Source: Papio anubis
Lineage: Eukaryota > Chordata > Mammalia > Primates > Cercopithecidae
NCBI RefSeq assembly: GCF_008728515.1
Contig: NC_044977.1
Coordinates: 4,673,501-4,737,500, forward strand
DNA length: 64,000 nt
Reading direction: 5' to 3'
Positions 10,609-22,599 of the stretch are shown piece by piece; positions within the stretch are counted from its first letter, which is position 1; the number at the start of each line of letters is the position of its first letter. Under the pieces are notes generated by a model. That model saw only the letters and a program-made list of their open reading frames with translations, searched no databases and was not told where the DNA came from. Both the position numbers and the translations under genes were made by a program.

Positions 10609-11370
10609 ATGATCTTTGATGACAGGGTACACTGCAATACTTTCACCCTGATGAAGTCCTATTCTTTACTTTTATACTCACTCTTATTCTCGTTCCCATT
10701 CTTATGCCACCCTCTACCTCTTCCCAGCTATCTCCACCACACTATCAATCTCACTCACTCTCTCCTAGCCGTTTCTAATCCTTCTTTAACAAACAATTGC
10801 TGGCTTTGCATTTCTCTTTCCTCCAAAATCGCTGAGGCCTCGACTTACTCACTGCTAAAAAAAAAAAAGGGGACTCTGTATATTTTTAAATGAAGAGTGT
10901 TGTTTTTACCTAAATCTATCTGTCCTGGTATATGACAACATAAAAGAAACTCAAGGATAGAGCCCAAAAACTTGCCAACCAAGTAAGTAATTATGCAGAA
11001 CCCCCTTGAGCACTCTCTAATTGGATGTCCCGGGTCCTCCCAATTCTTAGTCCTTTAATACCTGTTTTTCTCCTTCTCTTATTCGAACTTTGTGTCTTCC
11101 ATTTAATTTTTCACTTCATACAAAACCACATCTAGGCCATCCCCAATCATTCTGTATGATAAATGCTCCTTCTAACAACCCCACAATATCGCCCCTTACC
11201 ACAAAGTCTTCCTTCAGCTTAATCTCTCCCACTCTAGGTTCCCACGCTGCCCCTAATCCTGCTTGAAACAGCCCTGAGAAACATCTCCCATTATCTCCCC
11301 ACACTATCCCCCCAAAATTTTTGCTGCCTCAACACTTCAATACTATTTTGTTAATTTTTTTTATCATTAT
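10609..11370 (+). pseudogene. HERV-H env remnant, strongly shortened
   Basis: The first 94 codons (10609-10893) resemble the HERV-H Env start, with a hydrophobic leader and a CWLC motif of the surface-subunit CXXC type. An A-rich run at 10857-10868 then shifts the frame. Downstream (about 10900-11130), translated pieces resemble the transmembrane subunit ectodomain and membrane span. About 1 kb of usual env is missing, so no envelope protein can be made. Confidence 0.75.
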
Positions 11371-11380
11371 TAGACAGGAA

Positions 11381-11747
11381 TGTCAGGCCTTTGAGCCCAA
11401 GCCTGCACGTAAACTTCCAAATGGCTGGAAGTAACTGAAGAATCACAAAAGAAGTGAAAATGGCTGGTTTCTGCCTTAACTGATGACATGACCTTGTGAA
11501 ATTCCTTCTCCTGGCTCAGAAGCTCCCCCCCTGAGCACCTTGTGACCCCCGCCCCTGTCTGCCGGAGAATAACCCCCTTTGACTGTAATTTTCCACTACC
11601 CACCCAAATCCTATAAAATGGCCCCACCCCTATCTCCCTTCGCTGACTCTCTTTTTGGACTCAGCCTGCCTGCACCAAGGTGATTAAAAAACTTTATTGC
11701 TCACACAAAGTCTGTTTGGTGGTCTCTTCAAACGGACGTGAATGACA
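11381..11747 (+). repeat. HERV-H 3' LTR (LTR7-type)
   Basis: TGTCAGGCCT to AATGACA, 367 bp, with TATA box (11612), ATTAAA poly(A) signal (11683) and the U5 segment ending in the GGTGGTCTCTTC sequence. It is more complete than the 5' LTR. It is followed directly by the GAAAA duplication. Confidence 0.94.
11683..11688 (+). terminator. Poly(A) signal in HERV-H 3' LTR
   Basis: ATTAAA in the position used by LTR7 elements. The corresponding segment is deleted in the 5' LTR. Confidence 0.65.
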
Positions 11748-11752
11748 GAAAA
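11748..11752. repeat. HERV-H target-site duplication, right copy
   Basis: GAAAA, identical to 5859-5863. Confidence 0.88.
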
Positions 11753-12985
11753 CAATAGCCTTATTTCCATATTAATGACAACAATGTCTTAATCATAACA
11801 GCATATTGTTTTACGTGTGTGTTCTTAGGCTTTTTGAAAATTGAGTTTACACATATGCAGGGTTTTTTTAATATATATTTTCATATTCATAGTTCCTTCT
11901 GTACTTTCTCTTGTACTGAGATTGAAGTTTATACACATAAGAGAAAATAAATCCTTTGGTTGAGACTTTTTTGGTCTTTGGCCAGCTTGTCTATTTGACC
12001 ACAACCAGAGTAATGCAATCAATTTTGAGAAGAGATTTCAAAGCTAAAGCAGCCAATATAATACACTCTCTGAGATCAATAAAAGCTACCCTTCACTCAT
12101 TCTCATTTTCTGTTTCACTTTGTATATCTTTGTTGTAGCTGAGCTGAGTTCTAAATGTCAGTTTTGCAATCTGGTGTTCATTCTGAGTGTTCCAATCTAA
12201 GAGCTGTTAATGTTAAAGAGAGAAAGGCCTACTTTATTGACTAGATAGTCAGTTTACTGATTTTAATATGGTTTGAACAGGGTTTTGAAAATTATTTTAA
12301 AATGTTTTGTTTAACTTACTTTTTAATTGACCACTTATTCTAGGTCCATAAAATTTTGGAAAGTGGAAAATTGAAAACACACTAACCAAATAGCTGTTTA
12401 TTACATTAACTTACGTTTTTTGGCCTCAATTTTTAAAATCTTCATTTTGAAATAAGAACACATGTATTTATTAAGAAAATAGTATTATTTCATGTTTCTA
12501 GAGACACTACATTTTATTCAGAATAAAACTTAGCCAATTCACATAGACATTGCAAAACAGATTTCCTTTGGAAAAGCAACTCTATAGTGTACCTGGAAAC
12601 AGCTACACTATATAGGAATAACACAGAAATTTAGAGTCTCCTAAAATCTATTTTCTCACTTGCTCTTTACTTACTTGACAAATGTGTGATATCACCAAAT
12701 GTTATTTTATTTTAAACTATTGGCAATGATATGATATCACCCAAAATGTTTATTTGGTGGCAAATGGTATCAGAAAAGGGTTAAGATTATCTCTCTGATA
12801 TTCAATTTTTAGATAATAGGATAAAAACACTTTATGTGAAACAATATGTTAATAACAAACAATGGACACCAATTCATAACCTTTCACTCTAAGTAGGTTT
12901 CGAGGTAATGCATACAATATTTCATAAATACTGGTCAATTACCTCCGAAGGGCAGTTTAGATTGCACTACTTTTCTGTTGCTGTG
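11753..12985. other. Unassigned AT-rich DNA
   Basis: No recognised repeat, gene or RNA. Only short, unremarkable open frames occur. The last 30-40 bp (CTTTTCTGTTGCTG) may belong to the old repeat that continues after 13503. Confidence 0.5.
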
Positions 12986-13502
12986 TGTATTAATCAGGGT
13001 TCTCTAGAGGGACGGAACTAATAGCGTAGATGTATATATATAGGAGAGTTTATTATGGAGTATTGACTCACACGATCACAAGGTGAGGTCCCACAATAGG
13101 CCTTCTTCAAGCTGAGAGGCAAGGAAGCCAGTCTGAGTCCCAAAATCTCAGAAGTAGGGAAGCCGACAGGGCAGCACTCAGTCTGTGGTTGAAAGTTCAA
13201 GAGTCCAAAAGCTGAAGATCTCGGAGTCTGATGTTTGAGGGAAGGAAGCATCCAGCAAGGGAGAAAGGTGGAGGCCAGAAGACTCAGTCACTCTCATCTT
13301 TCCACTTTCCTCTGCCTTCTTTTATTCTGGCCACACCAGCAGATTAAAAGATTAGATGGTGCCCACCCAGATTGAGGGTGGGTCTGCCTTTCCCAGTCCA
13401 CTGACTCAAATGTTAATCTCCTTTGGCAACACCCTCACAGACACACCCGGAACAATATTTTGCATCCTTCATTCCAATCGACACTCAGTATTAACCATCA
13501 CA
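12986..13502 (-). mobile_element. MLT2A-type (ERV-L) solo LTR
   Basis: About 517 bp. Plus-wise it starts TGTATTAATCAGGGTTCTCT and ends TTAACCATCACA, the inverted ends of MLT2A. Internal landmarks include GACTCACACGATCACAAGG, the GGAAGCATCCAGCA segment and CCCAGATTGAGGGTGG. The reverse-strand poly(A) signal, TTTATT, lies at about 13049. There is no internal ERV-L sequence next to it, so it is a solo LTR. Flanking bases show no clear duplication. Confidence 0.88.
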
Positions 13503-13905
13503 CCACATAACAAATTGTCACAAAACTAGCAGCTTTGAAGAACACAAATGCATTATTTTACCCCGTCTGTGAAGCAGGTTCTCTTCTCAGCGTCTCACAA
13601 GGCTTCAGTGAAGATGTCAGCTGGACTGCCTTCTCAGCTGGACACCCAATAATGGAATAATCCACATCTAAGCTCAAATAAGGAGATGGCCAAATGTATT
13701 TCCTTGCAGCTGCAAGGAAAAGCCCAGAATTTACGGGCTATTGGGTGTAGATCACCACTAGAGCCTAGAGGTGACTCACACTGCCTGGCATCATGGCCTT
13801 GTCCACAAGCAGTTAGCAACATGGCTGCTTTCTTCCTCAAGAGCAGAAAGAGCAGCTCCCGCTGCAGTCCACTAAGACAGAGTCTTACATAACATGCATA
13901 ATCAT
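13503..13905. repeat. Possible old LTR-like repeat interrupted by the MLT2A
   Basis: ATAACAAATTGTCACAAAACTAG followed by a segment on tissue-like CTCACAAGGCTTCAGTGAAGATGTC recalls a common old mammalian repeat whose beginning (CTGTTGCTG) lies just before 12986. If so, the MLT2A inserted into it. I cannot name the family with certainty. Confidence 0.4.
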
Positions 13906-15769
13906 GGAGATGATATCCTATTATCTTTGCCTCTTCTATTGTTTAGAAACAAGTCTTAAGTTCTGCTGGTAATTACAGAAACTTAGGTAAAGAGATAATA
14001 GAAGAATGTGACTCACTGGGGATTAACGTAGTGTGTGTTTGTCGCATAGGTGTGGAGGAGGTTAGAATGAATAACAAATACATACTTCCACTATTTGCAA
14101 GTTGCTTTTTTGAAATCTAGTGTGGCAGCAGATAACAACAAAATAAACAAGACCAAAAAATTAATTACAAATATCAATGCATTATAAAACAGAAATAAAC
14201 AGGTTGCTAAGAAATAGAATTACGTGGGGAAAATCTATTTCACATGGACGAATGTGCAGCAGCCTTTCAGAAGCCAGATAGTTTTCTGAGGACTTAAATC
14301 TGAAGGGTCTGAAGGAGCAAACCACGAGAAGAACAAGGAAGGGGAGAGAGACAGAATTCTTCAAATAGAATAAATAGTATCATCCAAGGAGTAGGAAGAA
14401 AAGTGACTTGCTTAAGAAGCCGTAATAAGGCATGTGTAGCTTGAGTGTAATAAAAGAAGGTGTGGATATGTAGAGATCAGTTATAGATTTTAGGCCTAGA
14501 AAGGAACTTACACTTTATTTGAAGATCAATGGGTGTTCAGGTGGGGGAAAAGGGATAGATCTAATTTACAATTGAATAATCTTACTCCACTGAGAAACAG
14601 TTAGAAGAATGGAAGCGGGGCTGACCAGGTATGAGATTTTATTTCACTATCTCAGACAGAGGATGGTTAAGGGGTGACATCATGTTGGTGAGGCCAAGAG
14701 TGTTGGCAGGAGGCACATTGAGGTGGATAAAGTTAAATGTTTGGAGAATACATGGATTTGTTCTCAATTTAGAGATTGTAATACAAATAAATAAAAATAT
14801 TGATATCCATATCTGAATCTCAGAAGAGATATCTAGATTATATGTGAAGCCATGAGAAAAGTTAGTATCTTGTAGGGAAAATCTGTATGTAAAAAAGTGG
14901 CCCTAGCATTTTAATATTTAAAATCTCAATGAAGTACAGATAACATTGGCTAGTATGACTGGAGGAAGAAAATATGAAACTATGGTAGGCAAAAAGGATG
15001 TTTCCCCACAGGCAATATAAACCAAATGTGGCTATAGTAGCTAGAAGTTGCATAACATGAGGTGAGACAGTAAATGTGTTGCTTTATTCAGCCATATTTA
15101 TGCCATTATTAACATTGAGAAGTGCAGAACTGGAAACTGAAGACTAATATTAATGTAATACATGTAAGCGAAGGAAGATTACAGTTGATTGAAAACAGAT
15201 TTGGACATGACCAATCGAGAACTGCAAAACGACGTTTGATGACGAAGAAAAACAAAGAGTAGAGGCATAGCTTAAGGGAAATGTCGAACTTATAAAAGGT
15301 GGTTTTGCACAATAAAATATGTAAGACATTTAACATTGTGCCTGAACCATATTCGTGATTTAATAAATGTAAAATCCTTTCTCATTTTACTACTTACTTT
15401 ATAAAATGATTATAACCAAGACACTAGGCTGTTCTCTCTCTGTGGTGGAAGCTGTAGGTGGAAAAAATATGGTCTAGATTAAATGACTTGAAACAAACCT
15501 TCGTATCCAGAAATTAATCACTCTGGGGCATCCCTCCATGACACCAGCCATCAACTGCATTGCCTTGTCGCCTCAGTGAATGTTGGTTTACCAATTTCAA
15601 AACTACACAAATTATTAAGAGAACTGGCAAAGAAATGACACTAAAAAGGAATCTCCCAACTATAACTTTCTTGTGATCTTCCCTCTCCCTCTTACCTATT
15701 TTACATGCATTTTATTCACGCATGCTGTTGAAGAGGCATTCTTCTCATCCCAAGAGTTCCATTTCCAAT
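13906..15769. other. Unassigned DNA
   Basis: No repeat family or gene recognised. Open frames are short (60-75 codons) and without known motifs. Confidence 0.5.
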
Positions 15770-15865
15770 TCTTTTTCACACTAACTCTGTAATCCTGGGA
15801 AAATCAATTAAATTTTCTCGACCTCAGTGCACTTGTATGAAAGATATAGGGTGGTATCTGAATAC
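15770..15865 (+). mobile_element. Possible MIR fragment
   Basis: CTCTGTAATCCTGGGAAAATCAATTAA followed by CTCGACCTCAGTG resembles the MIR core in which a tRNA-derived SINE reads '...TGACCTTGGGCAAGTCACTTAACC...CTCAGTTT'. Weak and short. Confidence 0.45.
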
Positions 15866-16199
15866 TTTTTAAGTTGAAGTTTTTAATATATGATGATTTT
15901 ACATTTTGAAGTGTCTCGTCTGGAAGACACTCTTTTAAAGAAAGAAAACATAAAAAGCATAAATCAATTTTTTATACTTTCTTCACTGCTTCTGTGGTTT
16001 TATTATATATCAGAAGCAACGCATTTACATTGAAGAATAAAATAAGTTGTGATGACATGAAAAGATTAATTCAATTATATTTCACGTTAGACATTGTGGC
16101 TTAGCGCTATCTTAGTGTAGGTCAAAATGGACTTTTTCTTAGCCTACTGCTCAGTCAACATCTGTCTATTTTCACTTCTGGATTTTAAAAAAACACAAG
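15866..16199. other. Unassigned AT-rich DNA
   Basis: Nothing recognised. Confidence 0.45.
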
Positions 16200-16335
16200 T
16201 TATGCATGGTGGTGCACATCTGTAGTCACAGCTACTTGTGAGGCAGAGGCAGGACGATTGCTTGAGCCCAGGTTTTTGAGAGCAGTCCGGGCAACGAAAT
16301 GTGACCCCATCTCTAAATAAATAAATAAAAATAGA
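16200..16335 (+). mobile_element. Alu monomer (FLAM/FRAM-like) fragment
   Basis: GCATGGTGGTGCACATCTGTAG through TTGCTTGAGCCCAGG to GACCCCATCTCT, with an (AAAT)n tail. This is a single 7SL-derived arm without the second arm, consistent with a fossil Alu monomer. Confidence 0.75.
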
Positions 16336-16582
16336 CAAAGACACATTACTTGAACCTGATGAGACAAATTAAAACAATGAGTGTAGTGTTACAAATAAGG
16401 CAAACAATAAATTTGAACAGAACTTTTAGTTTATATCCCAATTAAATCAGTTTTTAGCTCCTTACTATCATTTGAATACTTGTTAGTCTGTCTCACACTA
16501 GTTGGTAAATTATTTAAATGAATAAGCTAGAGTCTATGAACACAGTTGGTATCAGAATATTTTAACAGATAAAATCATAAAT

Positions 16583-16864
16583 GGACTGGGCGCGGTGGCT
16601 CACGTCTGTAATTCCAGCACTTTCGGAGGCTGAGGTGGGCGGATCACCTGAGGTCAGGAGTTTGAGACCAGCCTGGCCAACATGGCAAAACCCCATCTTT
16701 ATGAAAAATACAAAAATTAGCCAGATGTGGTGCTGCATGCCTGTAATCCCAGCTACTCACGAGGCTGAAGCAGGAGAATCGCTTGAACCCGAGAGACAGA
16801 GGTTGCAGCGAGTCAAGATTGCACCACTGCACTCCAGCCTGGGTGACAGAGCAAGACTCTCTCA

Positions 16865-16904
<40 letters not shown>

Positions 16905-16915
16905 AATAAATGTAA
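16583..16915 (+). mobile_element. Alu (AluS-like) with (AAT)n tail
   Basis: Full dimer from GGACTGGGCGCGGTGGCTCA through the middle A-rich region and GCACTCCAGCCTGGG. The poly(A) tail has become an (AAT)n microsatellite at about 16865-16900. GATCACCTGAGGTCAGGAG is of the AluS type. The 134-codon open frame across it is a translated Alu. Confidence 0.93.
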
Positions 16916-16921
16916 AAAAAG

Positions 16922-17918
16922 TTTAGATGAACAGATAAAAGAAAAAAGTACCAAAGAATATATATACATAGAGAGAGAGAGGTAGACTAAAGGAGGCATC
17001 TAAGGGTGCTGAGTTAATGCAGCATCTAACCCGTTTACTGGAATTACTAACTTTCTTACAATTTAATATAACTCATGTACACATTCAATAAAAAGAAATT
17101 ACTTTTAAAATCAGTTCTTATATAATGATGTATTTTGATTGGTTTAGCCATATTATATGAGCTAAACTAACTAATATAATTTAATTGCTCTTCAACAAGA
17201 GATGAAGTTAATAATAATTACAATAAATTTTTAAGATTATGTATACTATTTTGTAAAATAAAAACACATAGTTTTATATAAAAACATTTTGTGTAGGTCA
17301 GTCTCTAAGCTTAACTTGAAATGCTATTATTTTAAACAACTCACAATGTATGAGAGAATTAAATATTCACCATTTATTGTTTGTCTAACATAAAATTAAT
17401 TAAACAAAAAGCACATCTACCTTGTTAATGCTCCTTGCCATCGTTACTGAAAGGAACAACTTTAAATTATGAATTGTCAAGTGAACATGTGAAAACTGAA
17501 GAAACCATTATTTAGAAACTGAAACTGCCAGAATTAATGCAATGGGGATAATCTATAAGTTCTAAATTTATTATTCTGACCTTAAAATGTATAAGTGTGT
17601 GTATATGTACTGTTGTAAGTGACATATACTAGCTCAAAGCAAATATAAACTTATCAAAAATAATGTAGTGGCTAAGACATACCATATTAGCATGAATGTG
17701 ATACACTTGAATGCATTGTCTAAATTTATCCTATTAACTTGATAAGCTGTCAAAATTCATCATATGTATTGGATAAATGCCTAATATCCACTGTGTTATG
17801 TAAATATATCTAGAAAAGGGAAATTTGACTAAAATTTGCAGTTTATATATTTTCCAGAATACATAGCACTAGTTTAAAATGGTTAGTTTTGAACGGGAGG
17901 GCATATAATCTTTTCAAA
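16922..17918. other. Unassigned AT-rich DNA
   Basis: Very AT-rich, no recognised repeat or gene. Confidence 0.5.
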
Positions 17919-17928
17919 TGTTATATAC

Positions 17929-18282
17929 GTTAGCCCAAGCTGCACCGTTCTGTAAACCCCTGCCATCTTGCAGACCCTGGTCAGAGTGGAAAATTTCACT
18001 AGGGTTCGGGCCATGAGAAACACCCTGCCCCACAAGTCCCAGGTCTAACCACCTGACTGAAGAAAACCCCTCCCTCAGCAGCAGCTAGCCCGAATGCCTG
18101 CCCCATTTCACAGACCTCTCCCACCTGGACCTATAATTACCCCAGTCTGTAAGCGGGGGCAGGCTTCTGCGCTAGCTGGTGTGCCCTCCACAGGCCTCTG
18201 TTCAATAAACATGTATTGCTGTTGAGCCACCAACTCTCTCTCCTTCTTCCTTTCACCCTCAGCTTCCTTTTGAAACCTAACA
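17929..18282 (+). mobile_element. ERV1-like solo LTR, subfamily unknown
   Basis: GC-richer than its flanks. It has a CCTATAATTACCCCAGTCTGTAAG promoter-like segment, an AATAAA poly(A) signal at about 18204 and an end of AACCTAACA, all typical of a retroviral LTR. ATATAC lies directly before it (17923-17928) and directly after it (18283-18288), a candidate 6-bp duplication. That would place the first base at the GTTAGCC at 17929, with the usual initial T lost. No internal sequence adjoins it. Confidence 0.68.
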
Positions 18283-18288
18283 ATATAC

Positions 18289-19380
18289 AAAATATCAACT
18301 TTTGCATTTGATACGTTATCAATTTAATGTAGTGAAAACAAGCAAAATACAATAGCAACAATTTTTTAAAAATCCTTTAAAACTTCAATGTGAAAAATTT
18401 TATGGTGGCCTTAGCTCTTGATATTATCAAATAAATAGATAAAAAATTCTCTTACATGCATTGTTTTTAATATAATCCATGTATTGAACATACCTAGAAA
18501 GGATAAAAAGACATTTACACTAAAAAATGAACATATACAAAAAGCGTTTGTCTAAAGATTTGCAATGGGTTTGTACAATGGAAAATTTCTTTTGCATTAA
18601 TTCTTATTAATGGAAGTTATCTGAGAATTAACACTGCATGCACAAGTAAAAAATAAACATGTTAAAATCACCCTAAAATGATCTACTTTCTATAAGAATT
18701 TCCGCTATACATTTAGAAATTTAAGTTAGTATTTGCCTTTAAAGTTCAGAATCATTACAGCTTGTTTTGCAAAATTTCCAAATTATTTATATCTGCCAAT
18801 ACCTAAGCTGAAGGAAATATAGTACTAACACCATACTAACACCACTAGGATTATTAGGATTGCTACAGGAATAGCATATTGTTTTTTCTACTGTTTGGCA
18901 AGGAAGAGAAAAAGATAAATTGTTCATAAACAATACATATTAAGTTTCTTCATAGAGATTCCTCTGTGTCTTCCCAAGTTACTTATCTTTCCTGAATAGT
19001 CAAAATATTAACACAAACTTGTTTCTATTTCACTTAGCACATTGTTACTTTTCTAGTTATTCATATACTTGATTTATCTATTATAAAAACTGAATGTAAA
19101 TACTGTATGGATATATAATACTCACATTATACTTCTTTGAAACTTTAGAACTCCAAGAATAGTTTATTAAATGTTTGACTCAATAACTTACTAAAGAAAA
19201 GAGAATGCCCAACATGTGTGATTAAATTAGGACAATTATATCATTTTGTTATACCACACTTGGATGACTGGGTGCAATGGAGAAAGAACACTGAGCTACA
19301 ACTTAAAAGAGGGCACCTTCTGTTCCCAACTCTGTAGTAATGCTGTTTTAATCAAATTTGGGGTACTCAGAGAATGAAAA
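18289..19380. other. Unassigned AT-rich DNA
   Basis: No repeat or gene recognised. Confidence 0.5.
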
Positions 19381-20112
19381 CAGCTGTAGAGCAGGTCTGG
19401 GCAGCAGAACAAGCTGTTCTGCCAGGTCACCCTTATGACCCGCACATAGGATGGTCCTCAAAGTGTCTGAGACATATAGAGATGTTCTACGGCATCCCTG
19501 GCTATCTCCTTAGGACAATGCCAGTGAAGAGCCCATGCTGGGGATAAAAAATTATACCGTCTTCTGCAAACAACTATTTTCCTTTGAGAAACAGATCTTG
19601 ATTGGTTGCAAAAATCTGAAACAGATCCAACATGTAACCAACTAATCTTGTAATTTGAGCTACCTATCATGATCCACCAAGCTATGTAAGTATACACAGC
19701 AGTACCTTATCCTTACATAGAGCAGGAATAAGCAAGATCAGACACTAGTATGTTCTGCATGTACAAATAAATCGCAGGAACCAGTGACTCTGACTCCCAT
19801 AGTGAATATTCTTACTGTAATGCAACCTTTCTTTCAAATTGTCAGACATTTTAGAGTTGCTTCTTTAACTAGCAGGCTGAAGGAGAAAACGCTTTGGCCT
19901 GATTTATTGATAATTCTGCACAATATGGTGGCTAGGCATTATATTCTTATTGCAGTGGCCTTGAAAAAAATAGTATAGAGCAAAAATCATCGCAGTGGGC
20001 AAAACTGCCTAAGCAATGGATATGATTATCCATTTTATGAATGTGGAGATAGTTAATTTTATATTTATCTATATATCTATTTATATCTATCTATCTATCT
20101 ATCTATAGATAT

Positions 20113-20143
<31 letters not shown>

Positions 20144-21500
20144 TTAATAGGAAATATCCAACAATTTTGCCAGATAGGCAAGGACTGAAAAAGGAAGCTT
20201 GGAAGATTGATGACAAAATTCTGATGGAGAGAAGTATGGATGGACCTCTGGTAGGGGGCATGCAGTCTGAGGCTTCTGTGTTCCATAAAAGTGTCCATCA
20301 AACAAATCCACTGCAGAGAAGGGTCTCAATAATCACATGGACTTCTTGTCCATTTACCCTCTTGGCTCTTTCATCAGGCACCACAGTGTCTGTTCAATGA
20401 ATCCATGTAAAAATTAGTTAGGGTGGCAGAGGCAGTGTTTATGTACAGCCTGTAATATGGCCTGTTAACAGAGCTGATTTGGTTTTCTGAAATGTTGAGT
20501 ACCAAAACCACTGACAGCAGAGGCTGTAACTGAACCATTTCTATGGTGCCATTACCTGGGGAAAAAGTTATATGGTAGGCTGATTACAATGGAATACTTT
20601 TTATCAAGGAAGAGGCATCAGGGGATCCTCAACTTAATAAACAGTAATTCGAGATATGAATTTGTCTTTCTTTCAAGCAAAGTGTCTTTTTTTCTTATCC
20701 TCAGTGAATTAATTAAATTTGTTATTCATAATCATGGTCAGACAAATTACATTTCTTCTTACTAAATTTTTTTTTTTTTTTATAGCCAGAAGTGCATTAG
20801 AAAATTACAGTCTGCAGAATCTTTGGTCTTACCATGTGCTCTATCAAAAGGAGCTGGCAGCCCTTCTTGTGGGTAGGGTATTGCCCTACAGTAAGTTTAT
20901 TTATTTATTATTTTTCTTTATATTGCTCTTTCACCCAAGCCAGAACATACAGACCCAGGAGATAATAGTATTTAGCGGGATGGATTTTTCTCTCTATTAT
21001 TCCAAATTTCTACAAGTTTGAGTTTTGAACACTTGTTTCCCTGGACTGCAAGTTAAGACTGCTTCTGGCCATTTAAGTCTCTTCACCCCATTGAAACTCC
21101 AGATAAATGAAATAAGTACTAGAGCAATTGATCCTGATTACCTAAGACAACAGGGAGGCCCCTGTGTAATTCACAGAATTACCTGAGAGTTTCTCTTAAA
21201 ACATTGTTTCAATAGATGACAACTAGATAATGTGAGGATCACTAACCATTCAAATTCTTCACCTATGAGGCGAAGAAATTCAAATGGCTGAAGCACTGGT
21301 TTAGGCAAAAAGGTGCATGGTTAGTGGAGAAATCAAGGCATATCAATTAAGCTCTCATGATCTGTCACGGCAACAATGATATAAGCATATATGCATGTTT
21401 TTTCTTGTGAACTATATATTTGTATATAACCATTTTATGCCTCTTATTTTCCATTGGGAATGTTGTTTGTGGCTAACTTTAGAATGTCATCTCTAGGTTA
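19381..21500 (+). mobile_element. ERV-L internal fragment (pol: RT end, RNase H, integrase)
   Basis: The plus strand follows ERV-L pol over about 2 kb. It starts with GAGCAGGTCTGGGCAGCAG (RT thumb region). An RNase H box reads F-I-D-N-S-A at 19903-19920, one codon after a stop. A segment around 20205-20340 corresponds to the RNase H-integrase join. At 20575-20600 a TGATTACAATGGAAT stretch matches the integrase core start. The pol C-terminal part is at about 21040-21150, and post-pol sequence follows to about 21500. Many stops, a T-rich insertion near 20765-20780 and a microsatellite at 20061 interrupt it. No LTR borders either end, so this is an eroded piece of an old provirus. Confidence 0.8.
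20061..20144. repeat. (TATC)n and (GA)n microsatellite
   Basis: TATC/TATA units followed by GAGAGA runs, inside the ERV-L pol fragment. Confidence 0.92.
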
Positions 21501-22272
21501 CAGATTTCCTAGGTAGTATTAAAACTGAACGAAAGAACAACCAACAGAGATAAATAGAGCAAAACTATGTTAAAAAATAACTATGGAATTCTGTGTTCAT
21601 CTTTTGTGGGCAGATGGTGAATGTCTTTGTATGAAGAATAGTTGCCTCACATTGGGCAGAAGCATGAAGCTGCTGCCGGGGGCGGTGGTGGTGGTGCATG
21701 TGGAGATGCGAACGTTTCAACACATATAAAAGGGTATGTATGAATGCTGGCGGCCAAAGCATGGCCAGTACCCCCTACGGCAGCTATACATCTACTGTCC
21801 CGAAGTCCTACTCATCTACCCTTTTTTACTCTCCTCCGTATTGGTGAGGCAGTGTGCCAACACTTTTCTCGGACTTCTTAAATATTTCTGCTAATGATGG
21901 GAAGGTTGGAAGAAAGAAGAATAAAGAAGCAATTCTGCTTCTGTTCCAAAAGTGGTGAAGTTGCTAATAGCTGCTTTGGCAGAACAACTGTCCATGCAGT
22001 GTGCCTGTTCCACATACAGCAGTTTTATCTTTTCTTCAACTGTTCTAGCCTTAGCTTCTATATTATTTTGATGGTGATACAGGAGATAGAAATTTAGGCA
22101 GACAGTACGGGCAAAAGAGTCCCCAGCAGAGCTTCCTTTCTGACAAAATGCAGCCCCCCAAATCATTTCTTTCCTAAAGAGCAGCCTGAAAAACTGAGCT
22201 GCAAGCACAGAGGAGCATGCTAGGAGCCGGCACGGAGGAATGCCGGCAGCTGTGCAAATAAAACATTTGACC
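21501..22272. other. Unassigned DNA with a GC-rich patch
   Basis: 21660-21790 is GC-richer than its surroundings, with a (GGT)n-like stretch at 21682-21697. 22090-22250 also looks unlike the background. Both strands have open frames of 65-105 codons (for example 21891-22208 minus) without a motif I know. It could be part of an old LTR, a processed pseudogene or simply unique DNA. Confidence 0.4.
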
Positions 22273-22590
22273 GGCCGGGCGGTGGCTCAGGCCTGTAATC
22301 CCAGCACTTTGGGAGGCCGAGGCGGGCGGATCACGAGGTCAGGAGATGGAGACCATCCTGGCTAACACGGTGAAACCCGTCTCTATTACAAATAGAAAAA
22401 ATGAGCCGGGCGCGGTGGCGCCGCCTGTGGTCCCAGCTCCTCGCGAGGCTGAGAGGGAGAATCGCTGGGACCCAGGAGGCGGAGGGAGGTTGCAGGGAGC
22501 CGAGACAGCGCCACTCACTCCAGTCTGGGCAGCAAAGCGAAACTCAGTCTCGGGGGGAAAAGAAAAAAAAGACAAAGAAAAAAAAAAGAG
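22273..22590 (+). mobile_element. AluY-type element
   Basis: GGCCGGGCGGTGGCTCAGGC start, GATCACGAGGTCAGGAGAT (AluY type) and an A-rich, G-interrupted tail. The right arm reads CCTGTGGTCCCAGCTCCTCG, shared with the element at 29058, suggesting a related source. Several small deletions. The overlapping 127- and 107-codon open frames are translated Alu. Confidence 0.9.
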
Positions 22591-22599
22591 GCTACCTGG

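Larger units (their letters stand above)
5864..11747 (+). mobile_element. HERV-H provirus, both LTRs present, coding regions decayed
   Basis: An endogenous gammaretrovirus of the HERV-H group, about 5.9 kb. In order: LTR7-type 5' LTR, tRNA-His primer site, leader, gag, protease-pol, short env and LTR7-type 3' LTR, flanked by a GAAAA duplication. The length and the heavily shortened pol/env match the common deleted form of HERV-H. The two LTRs differ at roughly 30 of about 300 aligned positions by hand count, plus indels, which points to an insertion tens of millions of years old. All coding regions carry stops, frameshifts or lost catalytic residues. Solo-LTR recombination has not occurred. 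Confidence 0.95.

Noticed and set aside
16581..16985. 134-codon frame
   Set aside because: Translated Alu followed by an Ile/Asn run from the (AAT)n tail.
21891..22208. 105-codon minus-strand frame, possible gene or processed pseudogene
   Set aside because: No recognisable domain and no poly(A) tail; left as unassigned sequence.
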